64,000 bases of DNA from Hymenobacter gummosus (GCF_003970915.1 NZ_RXOF01000009.1:186001-250000); one strand, 5' to 3'. Positions 35,338-42,788 are shown, counted from the first letter of the stretch. The notes: generated by a model from the sequence alone, not told the origin. A program made the numbers and translations.

Positions 35338-35547
35338 CCGTCTTTTTCATCCGAACCCGACTGCCGGAGACGCAACCGGCCGTGAAAATCACCCGGCGGC
35401 GCATCTTTTTCACCCGCAGTCGACTGCGCGGCACCCGACGCCGCGTGATTTTCACCCGCGCTGCCGTGAAAATCACGCGGCCGGCCGTGGCGGATACGCG
35501 GCCGGCCATGAAAATCACGCGGCCGGGCATAAAAATCATCCGGCCAC
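35338..35547. repeat. Array of ten 21-bp degenerate tandem units
   Basis: Ten units in exact 21-bp register. Units 3, 7 and 9 share the core GTGAAAATCAC; units 1, 4 and 6 have its complement-like TTTTTCAC or GATTTTCAC; units 7, 8 and 9 end with GCGGCCGG. Units 2, 5 and 8 lack the A/T tract. The array lies in the 468-bp gap between two divergent genes. Because 21 is a multiple of three, both strands are open across it, giving spurious 7-residue peptide repeats. Confidence 0.9.
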
Positions 35548-35549
35548 GC

Positions 35550-35603
35550 TATTCGGCAGGGGGGAGGGGGTATCCCGGCATACCCCCCTCCCCCTGCCGA
35601 ATA
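35550..35603. repeat. 54-bp inverted repeat with G-run arms
   Basis: Arms of 24 bases (left starts TATTCGGCAGGGGGG, right ends CCCTGCCGAATA), offset by one base in the G-run, around a 6-base loop CCCGGC. Each arm has G6-A-G5-like runs. Immediately beside the 21-bp array; a T7 run follows 10 bases later on the plus strand. Confidence 0.9.
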
Positions 35604-35692
35604 GACCCGGCGCATTTTTTTATACCCCCCGTGTGGAATCCCCGGCGGCCCCGCATCCAACAGGCACCTATCACCTCAAACCGCCTGTGCTG

Positions 35693-37681
35693 ATGCGTAC
35701 CGTATTGCTTTCCTGCCTGCTCGGGGCCGCCGCGGTGGCCGCTACCCAAAGTAGCTCCCTGAACTTGGCCGCCACCGCCGGCCAGTACCTGCGCGCCGCC
35801 GAGCGCGACACGCTGGCCGTGACGGGCCGCATCACCGACCGCGCCACCGGCCAGGGCATTGCGGGCGCCACCGTCCTGCTGAAGGGCACCAGCGTCGGCG
35901 TCAGCACCGAGGCCGACGGCTCTTTCTCGCTCTCGTTTCCGGCCAATGTGCGGAAGGGCACGCTGGTGGTAAGCGCCGTGGGCTACGTGCGGCAGGAAGT
36001 AACCGTACGCCGCGGCCAGCAGCTGAACCTCGCCCTGGTGGCCGATACCAAGACGATGAGCGAAGTGGTAGTGACCGGCAAGGCCGGCCGCCCCGCCAAA
36101 GCCAAGCGCGCCGACGAGGCCAAGCACGCCGACTACGAAATGGTGGAAGCCCTGCCCAACATGGCCGCGCCCAGCGCCGCCCCGCTGATGGGCCGCGTAG
36201 CCGGCGTAGCGGTGACGCCCGGCTACTTCCCGGCGCAGCCAGAAAACCGCGAATCCTACGCGCACAAGGCCGAAAACGGCTTTCAGCTGGTGAGCAAGGC
36301 CCCGTTGAGCACCTTTAGCATCGACGTGGACGCGGCCTCCTACTCGAACGTGCGCCGCTTCCTGCTGCAACAGGGCCAGCTGCCGCCGGTGGATGCCGTG
36401 CGCACCGAGGAGCTGGTGAACTACTTCAAGTACCAGTACCCCCAGCCCTCGGAATCGGCCCCCGCCGGGCTGCACCTGGAGCAGGCCCGCTGCCCCTGGG
36501 CGCCCGCGCACCAGCTGGTGCTGGTGGGCATGCAGGCCCGCACCGTGGCCACCGAGAAGCTGCCGCCGGCCAACCTGGTCTTCCTCATCGACGTGTCGGG
36601 CTCCATGCAAAGCCCCGACAAGCTGCCGCTGGTCAAAGCCGGCCTCAAGCAGCTGGTGCAGCAGCTGCGGCCCCAGGATCAGGTGTCCTTGGTGGTGTAC
36701 GCCGGGGCCGCGGGCCTGGTGCTGCCGCCCACGCCCGGCACCAAAAAGGCCGATATTATTTCGGCTCTTGATAGACTGGAAGCCGGCGGCTCCACGGCCG
36801 GCGGGGCGGGGCTGAAGCTGGCTTACGCCACGGCCCGGCAGCACCTGCTCAAGGAGGGCAACAACCGCGTCATCCTCTGCTCCGACGGCGACTTCAACGT
36901 GGGCGAATCCTCCGACGACGCCATGGAGCACCTCATTACTCAGGAGCGGGAGTCGGGCGTGTTTCTGTCGGTGCTGGGCTTCGGCACCGGCAATCTGCAG
37001 GACAGCAAGATGGAGCGCCTGGCCGACAAGGGCAACGGCAACTACGCCTACATCGACCAGCTCGACGAGGCCCGGCGGGTGCTGGTGCAGCAGTTCGGCG
37101 GCACCCTGTTCACGCTGGCCAAGGACGTGAAGCTGCAGGTGGAGTTCAACCCCGCCAAGGTGCAGGCCTACCGCCTCATCGGCTACGAAAACCGCCTGCT
37201 GGCCGACGAGGACTTCAACAACGATAAAAAGGACGCCGGGGAGCTGGGCGCCGGCCAGCAGGTCACCGCCCTCTACGAAGTGGTGCCCGTGGGCGCCCCG
37301 CCGGTGGTCGACGGCCTGAAATACCAGCCCGCCGCGCAAGCAACCACTGGGGCCTCCGCCACCGAGTTATTGACGGTAAAGATGCGCTACAAGCAACCCC
37401 AGGGCCAGACGAGCAGCCTGCTCAGCCGCGCTCTGCCCGCTGCCGCCCCCGCCAATCTGGCCGGGGCCTCCGACAACCTGCGCTGGGCGGCCGCCGTGGC
37501 CCAGATGAGCCTCTTGCTGCGCCAGTCGGAGCGGCGGGGCGAGGCTACCTGGAAAAGCACCGTGGAGCTGGCCCGCACCGCCCGCGGCAAGGACGAGGAC
37601 GGCTACCGCGCCGAGTGCATCCGCATGATGGAAGCCGCCGCCAGCCTTACGCCCGAGCCCCAGGCCTTCGGCAGCCGGTAA
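35693..37681 (+). CDS. VWA domain protein with carboxypeptidase-regulatory-like N-terminus (YfbK-like)
   Basis: 662 residues with a signal peptide (MRTVLLSCLLGAAAVAATQ). Residues about 40-120 are a carboxypeptidase-D-regulatory-like domain (VTGRITDRATGQGIAGATVL, GVSTEADGSFSLSFP). Then comes a TonB-receptor-plug-like segment (MSEVVVTGKAG, then LMGRVAGVAVTPG). The YfbK-type N-terminal part (FSIDVDAASYSNVRRFL, AVRTEELVNYFKYQYPQP) precedes the VWA domain with an intact MIDAS motif (DVSGSM; D300, S302, S304). The C-terminal region (LTVKMRYKQPQG) is the DUF3520 type. Probably a periplasmic or outer-membrane protein-interaction module. The start at 35693 is set by the signal peptide. Confidence 0.88.
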   Translation: MRTVLLSCLLGAAAVAATQSSSLNLAATAGQYLRAAERDTLAVTGRITDRATGQGIAGATVLLKGTSVGVSTEADGSFSLSFPANVRKGTLVVSAVGYVRQEVTVRRGQQLNLALVADTKTMSEVVVTGKAGRPAKAKRADEAKHADYEMVEALPNMAAPSAAPLMGRVAGVAVTPGYFPAQPENRESYAHKAENGFQLVSKAPLSTFSIDVDAASYSNVRRFLLQQGQLPPVDAVRTEELVNYFKYQYPQPSESAPAGLHLEQARCPWAPAHQLVLVGMQARTVATEKLPPANLVFLIDVSGSMQSPDKLPLVKAGLKQLVQQLRPQDQVSLVVYAGAAGLVLPPTPGTKKADIISALDRLEAGGSTAGGAGLKLAYATARQHLLKEGNNRVILCSDGDFNVGESSDDAMEHLITQERESGVFLSVLGFGTGNLQDSKMERLADKGNGNYAYIDQLDEARRVLVQQFGGTLFTLAKDVKLQVEFNPAKVQAYRLIGYENRLLADEDFNNDKKDAGELGAGQQVTALYEVVPVGAPPVVDGLKYQPAAQATTGASATELLTVKMRYKQPQGQTSSLLSRALPAAAPANLAGASDNLRWAAAVAQMSLLLRQSERRGEATWKSTVELARTARGKDEDGYRAECIRMMEAAASLTPEPQAFGSR

Positions 37682-37696
37682 TGGGCTGACGGAAGA

Positions 37697-37905
37697 AAAT
37701 AAGAACGTCATCCTGAGCTTGCGAACCGAAGGTCGGCGTAGCCAAGGACCTTCCTCGCACCCTGCACCAACCGAAATGCGCAGCCATCTGCCGGACGACG
37801 GTTCCCGCAGAGGTTGGCTTCGCCTTCCTTCGGTTCGCAGAAGAAACGCGGAGGCGCGCAGAGGTAAATCCGGGACGGGGAAGGTCCTCCCAGGCACTCC
37901 GAATC
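37697..37905. repeat. Degenerate family H element, copy 3
   Basis: The left arm is clear (AAGAACGTCATCCTGAGC, AAGGACCTTCCTCGCACC CTGCACC, GCGCAGCC), but the right arm is decayed or rearranged, with only GGGGAAGGTCCTCCCA and scattered matches. It lies between the VWA gene and the next gene. Confidence 0.65.
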
Positions 37906-37939
37906 AAAGAACCCCTAACGCAACCATTCTTACCCGCTT

Positions 37940-38758
37940 ATGACTCGTGCTACTATACAAGTGCAGATACCGCGGCCCTGCTCGGAGGCGTGGGAGGCCA
38001 TGACGCCGACCGGCCAGGGACGCCACTGCGCGGCTTGCCAGCTTACCGTAACCGACTTCACCCAACGCACCGATGCCGAAGTGCTGGCCCTGCTCCGGCA
38101 GGCCGCCGGCGGCCGGGTGTGCGGTCGGTTCCGGGCGGAGCAGCTGAATCGGGAGTTGGTGCATGCTCCCGCGGCTGCTCCGCGCTGGCGGGCCTGGCTG
38201 CTGGCCACCGCCACGCTGCTGGGCCTGCCGGCCGCGGCCTCGGCCCAGGCGCTGCGCGGCACCCACCCCGGCGGGCCGGTGCCGACGGGCGGCGGGGCCG
38301 CAGCTCATCCAACGCAGCAGCTGCCCGCGCCTGCCGTTGCCGGCCAGGCAGCCACCGTGCCGGACTCGGCCCAGGTAATCGTGGGTGAGCCGGTGGCAGA
38401 AACGCCGATACGCCGCATCGCGGGCCAGGTCGTCGACCAAACCAGTGGAGTAGGTATACCCGGGGTCACGGTGTTGCTCGAAGGCACCACAACCGGCGTT
38501 TCCACCGACGCGCAAGGGGCGTTTGTGCTTGCGCTGCCGCCTGGTTCCGACACCCGCACGCTGCGCCTCAGCTCCATTGGCTACGAGTCGCAGCTTGTTT
38601 TGGTAACCGATTCGGCGCGGCTGCGGACGGTGGCACTGGCCCCCGATACGCGGGTATTTGGCGACCTAGAGATTGTTGCCTGGTGGCCCTGGTACTCGCC
38701 CCGCGGCCTGTGGAACCGCGTCCGTAGCCTGCCCCGACGACTCACCGGGCGGTGGTAG
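37940..38758 (+). CDS. Membrane protein with carboxypeptidase-regulatory-like domain
   Basis: 272 residues. The N-terminal 75 are a cytosolic Cys-containing module (PCSEAWEAMTPTGQGRHCAA CQLTVTDFTQRTDAEVLALL ... RVCGRF) seen on many Bacteroidota proteins; its four Cys could bind metal. One membrane helix (about 85-103) follows, then a Pro/Ala/Gly linker and a regulatory domain (RIAGQVVDQTSGVGIPGVTV, VSTDAQGAFVLALPPG). A short basic tail ends at RSLPRRLTGRW. Function unknown. Probably unrelated to the downstream aromatic operon, which has its own promoter. Confidence 0.8.
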   Translation: MTRATIQVQIPRPCSEAWEAMTPTGQGRHCAACQLTVTDFTQRTDAEVLALLRQAAGGRVCGRFRAEQLNRELVHAPAAAPRWRAWLLATATLLGLPAAASAQALRGTHPGGPVPTGGGAAAHPTQQLPAPAVAGQAATVPDSAQVIVGEPVAETPIRRIAGQVVDQTSGVGIPGVTVLLEGTTTGVSTDAQGAFVLALPPGSDTRTLRLSSIGYESQLVLVTDSARLRTVALAPDTRVFGDLEIVAWWPWYSPRGLWNRVRSLPRRLTGRW

Positions 38759-38894
38759 GAGCCCGCCCGGCCCCGCGCCGACACTCACGCACAACACCAT
38801 TCACTCACCTCCGCAACGGCCCGCTTCTGGCGGGTCGCTGCGTGTTCGGGGCCGCCGAGTCAGCGGCCTCTCAGCCCGGCGCCGGCAAAAAAAG

Positions 38895-38926
38895 CTTGCA
38901 TTCCTCGCCGGGGCTTCCCATCTTTG
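38895..38926 (+). promoter_or_regulatory. Candidate promoter of the aromatic amino acid operon
   Basis: CTTG (38895-38898), 20 bases, then CATCTTTG (38919-38926), one mismatch from TAnnTTTG. Predicted transcription start is about 20 bases before the first leader ATG at 38951. Confidence 0.5.
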
Positions 38927-38950
38927 GCTTACTCCGCATCGAATACCGCC

Positions 38951-39010
38951 ATGCTGACTACCAAGGCCCAGTACTTTTTTAGCTACTACTTCTACTACGC
39001 TCACGCGTAG
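38951..39010 (+). CDS. Tyr/Phe-rich leader peptide 1 (aromatic operon attenuator)
   Basis: 19-codon frame MLTTKAQYFFSYYFYYAHA, stop TAG at 39008. Eight of nine consecutive residues (8-16) are aromatic: five Tyr and three Phe. It is too small for normal gene calling. It precedes an intrinsic terminator by 41 bp. The role, by analogy with enterobacterial pheL-type leaders, is a translational sensor: lack of charged tRNA-Tyr or tRNA-Phe stalls the ribosome in the run. GAGGC at 39015-39019, just past the stop, can pair with GCCTC in the terminator's 5' arm and would be covered by a ribosome at the stop codon. Tyr bias suggests it mainly reads tyrosine. Confidence 0.88.
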   Translation: MLTTKAQYFFSYYFYYAHA

Positions 39011-39051
39011 CAGCGAGGCCCCTTTGTAGCAGCATCAACCCCTGATCTACC

Positions 39052-39082
39052 AGCGCCTCCTGCCCCGGAGGCGCTTTTTTTT
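39052..39082 (+). terminator. Attenuator terminator 1
   Basis: Perfect 9-bp stem AGCGCCTCC / GGAGGCGCT, 6-base loop TGCCCC, then a run of eight T residues. Located between leader peptides 1 and 2. Confidence 0.92.
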
Positions 39083-39114
39083 CGCCCTACTCCCGCCCGC
39101 TTTTCCTTCCGCTC

Positions 39115-39195
39115 ATGCTTCGCACGGCCCGCTTTTTTTACGGCTTTTATTACTTCTTCTACCGGAAGAAGCGGGGCCCCGTTTGCGTAGTCTGA
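39115..39195 (+). CDS. Phe/Tyr-rich leader peptide 2 (aromatic operon attenuator)
   Basis: 26-codon frame, ATG 39115, TGA 39193. Residues 7-16 are FFYGFYYFFY: five Phe and four Tyr in ten. The basic segment RKKRG and a hydrophobic end (PVCVV) follow. Bases 39171-39179 (GCGGGGCCC), inside codons just after the aromatic run, are identical to the terminator 2 3' arm and complementary to its 5' arm, so a stall in the aromatic run frees them to form an antiterminator. Phe bias suggests it mainly reads phenylalanine. Second of two serial leaders. Confidence 0.9.
   Translation: MLRTARFFYGFYYFFYRKKRGPVCVV
39171..39179 (+). promoter_or_regulatory. Antiterminator arm of attenuator 2
   Basis: GCGGGGCCC, an exact duplicate of the terminator 3' arm at 39235-39243. 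Either copy can pair with GGGCCCCGC at 39222-39230, giving mutually exclusive hairpins. Confidence 0.85.
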
Positions 39196-39221
39196 CCACC
39201 AGCACACTCAGCAAAAGACCA

Positions 39222-39249
39222 GGGCCCCGCCGCAGCGGGGCCCTTTTTT
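39222..39249 (+). terminator. Attenuator terminator 2
   Basis: Perfect 9-bp GC stem GGGCCCCGC / GCGGGGCCC, 4-base loop CGCA, six T residues. It ends 13 bases before the pheA start codon. Confidence 0.95.
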
Positions 39250-39262
39250 ATTTTCTCCGCGC

Positions 39263-40096
39263 ATGACTCATTCCGTTGCCATTCAGGGCTTCGCCGGCAG
39301 CTTCCACCAGATAGCCGCCCAACGCTACTTCGGGCCGGCCCTCGGCCCCGTGCACCCCTGCGCCACCTTCGCGGAAGTGGTGCGGCAGGTGGCTACGGGC
39401 GCGGCCGGCTGCGGGCTGATGGCTATTGAAAATTCCATTGCCGGCAGCATTCTGCCCAACTACCGCCTGCTGCAGGAGGCCGAACTGCGCATCACCGGCG
39501 AGGTGTACCTGCAGATTCGCCAGCACCTGATGGCCCTACCCGGCCAGGCGCTGGCCGACATCCGGGAAGTCCGCTCGCACCCCATGGCCCTGCTGCAGTG
39601 CCCCGATTTCCTGGGCCGGCACCCGCACTGGCGCCTGGTGGAGACGGAAGACACCGCCCTGAGCGCCCAGCGCATCCGGGAGGAGCAGCTGCCGGGCGTG
39701 GCCGCCGTGGCCGGGGAGCTGGCCGCCGAGCTGTTCGGCCTCGACATCCTGGCCGCCGACATCCACTCCGCCGCCGACAACTACACCCGCTTTCTGGTGG
39801 TGGAGCCGGCCGGCGGCGCGGCGGCGGCAGAAGCTTCAAACAAAGCCTCCCTGTACTTCCACACCGCCCACCGTCGCGGTGCCCTGGCGGAGGTGCTGAG
39901 CCGCGTGGCCGATTGCGGCCTCAACCTCTCCAAGCTGCAGTCGTTTCCGCGGCCCGGCACGGCCTGGCAGTACTACTTCCACGCCGATGTGGAATTCGCC
40001 CAAGCCGCCGACCTGCACCGCGCCCTGGCCGCGCTAGACGAGGTAGCCGAAAGCCTGCGCGTGCTGGGCGTGTACCGCAAGGGCCAGACGCATTGA
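39263..40096 (+). CDS. pheA: Prephenate dehydratase
   Basis: 277 residues. Makes phenylpyruvate from prephenate, for phenylalanine. Catalytic domain (1-185): AIQGFAGSFHQIAAQRYFG, GLMAIENSIAGSI, and AGELAAELFGLDILAADIH with the DNYTRF signature (Thr-Arg-Phe). C-terminal ACT domain (about 195-275): KASLYFHTAHRRGALAEVLS, LNLSKLQSFPRPG, the Phe-binding allosteric module. No chorismate mutase domain; that is fused to the DAHP synthase downstream. First structural gene behind the two attenuators. Confidence 0.96.
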   Translation: MTHSVAIQGFAGSFHQIAAQRYFGPALGPVHPCATFAEVVRQVATGAAGCGLMAIENSIAGSILPNYRLLQEAELRITGEVYLQIRQHLMALPGQALADIREVRSHPMALLQCPDFLGRHPHWRLVETEDTALSAQRIREEQLPGVAAVAGELAAELFGLDILAADIHSAADNYTRFLVVEPAGGAAAAEASNKASLYFHTAHRRGALAEVLSRVADCGLNLSKLQSFPRPGTAWQYYFHADVEFAQAADLHRALAALDEVAESLRVLGVYRKGQTH

Positions 40097-40127
40097 GGGC
40101 CTGAACGAACTGAAAAGCACGCCTTGA

Positions 40128-40326
40128 AATAAGAACGTCATCCTGAGCGCAGCGAAGGACCTTCCTCCCACCCCGCGCCGCCGCTGACAACAACGTGCAG
40201 ACGCCAAGCTGCCAGAACGAAACACCCTCACCAAAAGCATCCGAGCTAGGACTTAACCGGCAGTGCAGGGCCCGAGCAAGGTCCTTGACTACGTCGACCT
40301 TCGGTTCGGCTGCGCCTCAGGATGAC
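40128..40326. repeat. Long palindromic element, family H copy 4 (inside the aromatic operon)
   Basis: Left arm AACGTCATCCTGAGCGCAG, GAAGGACCTTCCTCCCACCC, GCGCCGCCGCTGAC. Right arm GGGCCCGAGCAAGGTCCTTG, then the insert ACTACGTCGACCTTCGGTTC, then CCTCAGGATGAC. Inner arms are degraded. It separates pheA from the aminotransferase gene. Confidence 0.82.
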
Positions 40327-40352
40327 ACGCCAAACCAACGACCCCAACGACC

Positions 40353-41573
40353 ATGAACCTCCCCGTAGCCCAGCGCCTGGCGCCCATTCAGGAGTACTAT
40401 TTTTCCCGCAAGCTGCGCGAAATCGAGGCGCTGAACCGGGCCGGCGCCCGCGTCATCAACCTCGGCATCGGCAGCCCCGACCTGCCCCCGCACCCCAGCG
40501 TGATAGAGGCGCTGACGGCGGCGGCCCGGCAGCCCGACGCCCACGCTTACCAGAGCTACCAGGGCGTGCCCGCTCTGCGCCAAGCCATGAGCCAGTGGTA
40601 TGCGCGCAGCTACGGCGTAGCGCTGGACGCCGACACCGAGGTACTGCCGCTGCTGGGCTCCAAGGAGGGCATCGTGCACCTGTGCATGACCTTTCTGCAG
40701 CCCGGCGACGAAGCCCTGATACCCAACCCCGGCTACCCCACCTACCGCGCTGCCGTGCACCTGAGCGGGGCCACGCCCGTGGAGTACGACCTCACCGCCG
40801 AAACCAACTGGCTGCCCGACCTGTCGGCCCTGGCCCGCCGCGACCTAAGCCGGGTGAAGCTCATGTGGCTGAACTACCCCCACATGCCCACCGGCGCCCC
40901 CGCCGATGCCGCGGCCCTGGCCGAATTGGTGGATTTCGCCCGCCGGCACGACATCCTGCTGGTGCACGACAACCCCTACAGCTTCATCCTGAACGAGCAC
41001 CCGCAAAGCCTGCTGGCCGTGCCCGGGGCCCGCGACGTGGCCCTGGAGCTGAATTCGCTCAGCAAGTCGCACAACCTGGCGGGCTGGCGGGTGGGCCTGC
41101 TGGCCGGCCGCGCCGACCTCTTGCAGCAGGTGCTGCGCTTCAAGAGCAACCTGGATTCGGGCATGTTCCGGCCGGTGCAGCTGGCCGCCGCCGCCGCCCT
41201 GCAGCTCGGCCCCGAGTGGTACGCGCAGCTGAACGCCACCTACCGCGCCCGCCGCGAGCAGGTATTCGGACTGCTCGACGCGCTGGGCTGCCGCTACGAG
41301 CCCGGGCAGGTGGGCCTGTTCGTGTGGGCCCGGGTGCCGCCCACGTACGCCGACGGCTACGCGCTGAGCGACGAAGTGCTGGCCGCAGCGCGGGTGTTCA
41401 TCACCCCCGGCGGCATCTTCGGCTCGAATGGCAACGGGTTCGTGCGGGTGAGCCTCTGCCAGCCCGAAGAAGTGCTGCGCGAGGCGCTGGCGCGGGTAGT
41501 AGCGCGCACCGCAGATCGATGTGAGGCAAGCGCTGCTGCGCGGGCCGCAGCACAAGAAACAGTGGCTTCCTGA
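40353..41573 (+). CDS. PLP-dependent aminotransferase of the aromatic operon
   Basis: 406 residues, fold type I class I/II aminotransferase, cytosolic. N-terminus MNLPVAQRLAPIQEYYFSRK; GIGSPDLPPHPSVIEAL; LLGSKEGIVHL; IPNPGYPTYRAAV; NYPHMPTGAP (Asn-Tyr-Pro-x-x-Pro-Thr); the PLP Lys is in LNSLSKSHNLAGWRVG (K238); GIFGSNGNGFVRVSL supplies the substrate Arg. Given its place between prephenate dehydratase and prephenate dehydrogenase, it probably transaminates phenylpyruvate and 4-hydroxyphenylpyruvate. That specificity is inferred from context. Confidence 0.92.
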   Translation: MNLPVAQRLAPIQEYYFSRKLREIEALNRAGARVINLGIGSPDLPPHPSVIEALTAAARQPDAHAYQSYQGVPALRQAMSQWYARSYGVALDADTEVLPLLGSKEGIVHLCMTFLQPGDEALIPNPGYPTYRAAVHLSGATPVEYDLTAETNWLPDLSALARRDLSRVKLMWLNYPHMPTGAPADAAALAELVDFARRHDILLVHDNPYSFILNEHPQSLLAVPGARDVALELNSLSKSHNLAGWRVGLLAGRADLLQQVLRFKSNLDSGMFRPVQLAAAAALQLGPEWYAQLNATYRARREQVFGLLDALGCRYEPGQVGLFVWARVPPTYADGYALSDEVLAAARVFITPGGIFGSNGNGFVRVSLCQPEEVLREALARVVARTADRCEASAAARAAAQETVAS

Positions 41574-41587
41574 GCAGCAGGGTGCTA

Positions 41588-41637
41588 ATCCACCACAACA
41601 TCAGCAACGATATGCGGGCTGAAGCCCGTGCTACTAC
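41588..41637. repeat. Short pre-start hairpin, family E copy 1
   Basis: TCAGCAACGAT, then hairpin CGGGCT-ga-AGCCCG, then GTGCTACTACC, ending one base before the tyrA ATG. TCAGCAACGAT recurs at 44151-44161. Confidence 0.7.
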
Positions 41638-41638
41638 C

Positions 41639-42484
41639 ATGATTGTAACCGTAATCGGCGTGGGGCTTATCGGCGGCTCCCTGGCCCTGAGCCTGAAGCA
41701 GCAGGGGCTGGCCAGCCGCGTCATCGGCGTCGACCAGAGTCCGGCCCACCTGCAGCAAGCCCGGGCGCTGGGCCTTATCGACGAAGCCCAGCCCGACCTG
41801 CCGGCCGCCGTAGCCGGGGCCGACCTCATCGTGGTGGCCGTGCCCATGGATGCCATGCTCACGGTGCTGCCCCGGGTGCTCGACCTGGTAACGGAGCGGC
41901 AGGTGGTCATCGACGTGGGCTCGACCAAGGCGGCCCTGCTGGCGGCCGTGGCCGGGCACCCGCGCCGGGGCCGCTTCGTGGCGGTGCACCCCATGGCTGG
42001 CACCGAATACTCCGGCCCCGCGGCGGCCGCGGCCGAGCTGTTTGCCGGCCGCACCCTGGTCATCTGCGACGCCCAGGGCAGCGACGCGGACGCGCTGCAG
42101 CGGGTGGAAACGCTGTTTCGGCAGCTGCCCATGCGGCTGGTGTACCTGGGCGGGGCCGAGCACGACGTGCACACGGCCTACGTCTCGCACATTTCGCACA
42201 TCACCTCCTTTGCCCTGGCCCTCACGGTGCTGGAAAAGGAGCGGGAGGAGCAGCGCATCTTCGACCTGGCCAGCGGGGGCTTCGCCTCCACCGTGCGCCT
42301 GGCGAAAAGCTCACCCGCCATGTGGGTGCCCATCTTCCGCCAGAACCGCCTGAACGTGCTCGACGTGCTCGACGAGCACCTGCACCAGCTACAGCGCATG
42401 CGCGAGCTGCTGGCCCAAGAAGATTACGCCGCCTTCGAGGAGCTGATCCGCCAGGCCAACCACATCCGCCGCATCATCCAGTAG
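41639..42484 (+). CDS. tyrA: Prephenate dehydrogenase
   Basis: 281 residues from ATG 41639 (MIVTVIGVGLIGGSLALSL); the earlier in-frame ATG at 41612 and the frame upstream are repeat DNA. Oxidative decarboxylation of prephenate to 4-hydroxyphenylpyruvate, for tyrosine. Rossmann NAD site GVGLIGGS (G7, G9, G12), then VAVPMDAMLTVLP, DVGSTKAALL, HPMAGTEYSGP and the catalytic-region YVSHISHITSFALAL. C-terminal helical domain with no ACT domain. Third structural gene of the aromatic operon. Confidence 0.95.
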   Translation: MIVTVIGVGLIGGSLALSLKQQGLASRVIGVDQSPAHLQQARALGLIDEAQPDLPAAVAGADLIVVAVPMDAMLTVLPRVLDLVTERQVVIDVGSTKAALLAAVAGHPRRGRFVAVHPMAGTEYSGPAAAAAELFAGRTLVICDAQGSDADALQRVETLFRQLPMRLVYLGGAEHDVHTAYVSHISHITSFALALTVLEKEREEQRIFDLASGGFASTVRLAKSSPAMWVPIFRQNRLNVLDVLDEHLHQLQRMRELLAQEDYAAFEELIRQANHIRRIIQ

Positions 42485-42491
42485 CCCGCGA

Positions 42492-42764
42492 CTGGCGCCG
42501 GTTTAGCCGTCGAAGACGGCGTAACCGGTGCCCGAAATAAAGCAGGCTTTCAGCCTGCGTCGAGCACCTGTCGGCTGGCCATTCGACGTCCAGCACCTGT
42601 CAGTCGGCAATCAGCGGCCAGCATCTATCGGCCGAGAATCGACGTCCGGTCCCCCGCAACCGACAACGGCCGGGCGGCCACTCACCACCGCGTTTCACGC
42701 AGGTTGAAAACCTGCTTTATACCGGGCACCGGTTACGCCGCTTAGGCCGCTAAACCGGCGCCAG
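42492..42764. repeat. Long inverted repeat, family D copy 1 (inside the aromatic operon)
   Basis: Left arm CTGGCGCCGGTTTAGCCG...GGCGTAACCGGTGCCCG...AATAAAGCAGGCTTTCAG and right arm the reverse (GAAAACCTGCTTTATACC...GGGCACCGGTTACGCC...GCTAAACCGGCGCCAG), about 65 bp each. The loop of about 140 bp contains imperfect direct repeats built on AGCACCTGTCGGC and ATTCGACGTCC. Another copy with a different, shorter loop is at 55.9 kb. Confidence 0.88.
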
Positions 42765-42788
42765 CCTCTCTCAAAACTCCCTTCTGCC

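Noticed and set aside
35338-35547. Possible CRISPR array
   Set aside because: Units are contiguous with no spacers, and no cas gene is present.
35310-35693. Frames with 7-residue repeats (VKITRP, GRVIFTA) across the 21-bp array
   Set aside because: Both strands and several frames are open because the unit is a multiple of three; no start signal or homologous protein family, so treated as a DNA repeat.
35549-37339. Long open frame of 596 codons on the minus strand
   Set aside because: Fully antisense to the VWA protein gene, which has signal peptide, MIDAS motif and homologous domains. The translation is Gly/His/Val/Gln-rich without domains, typical of the antisense frame of GC-rich genes.
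38759-38894. Possible further leader peptide or riboswitch before leader 1
   Set aside because: Only small GC hairpins (GGCCGC-GCGGCC at 38849-38867) and no aromatic-rich or other convincing short frame; it lies before the candidate promoter.
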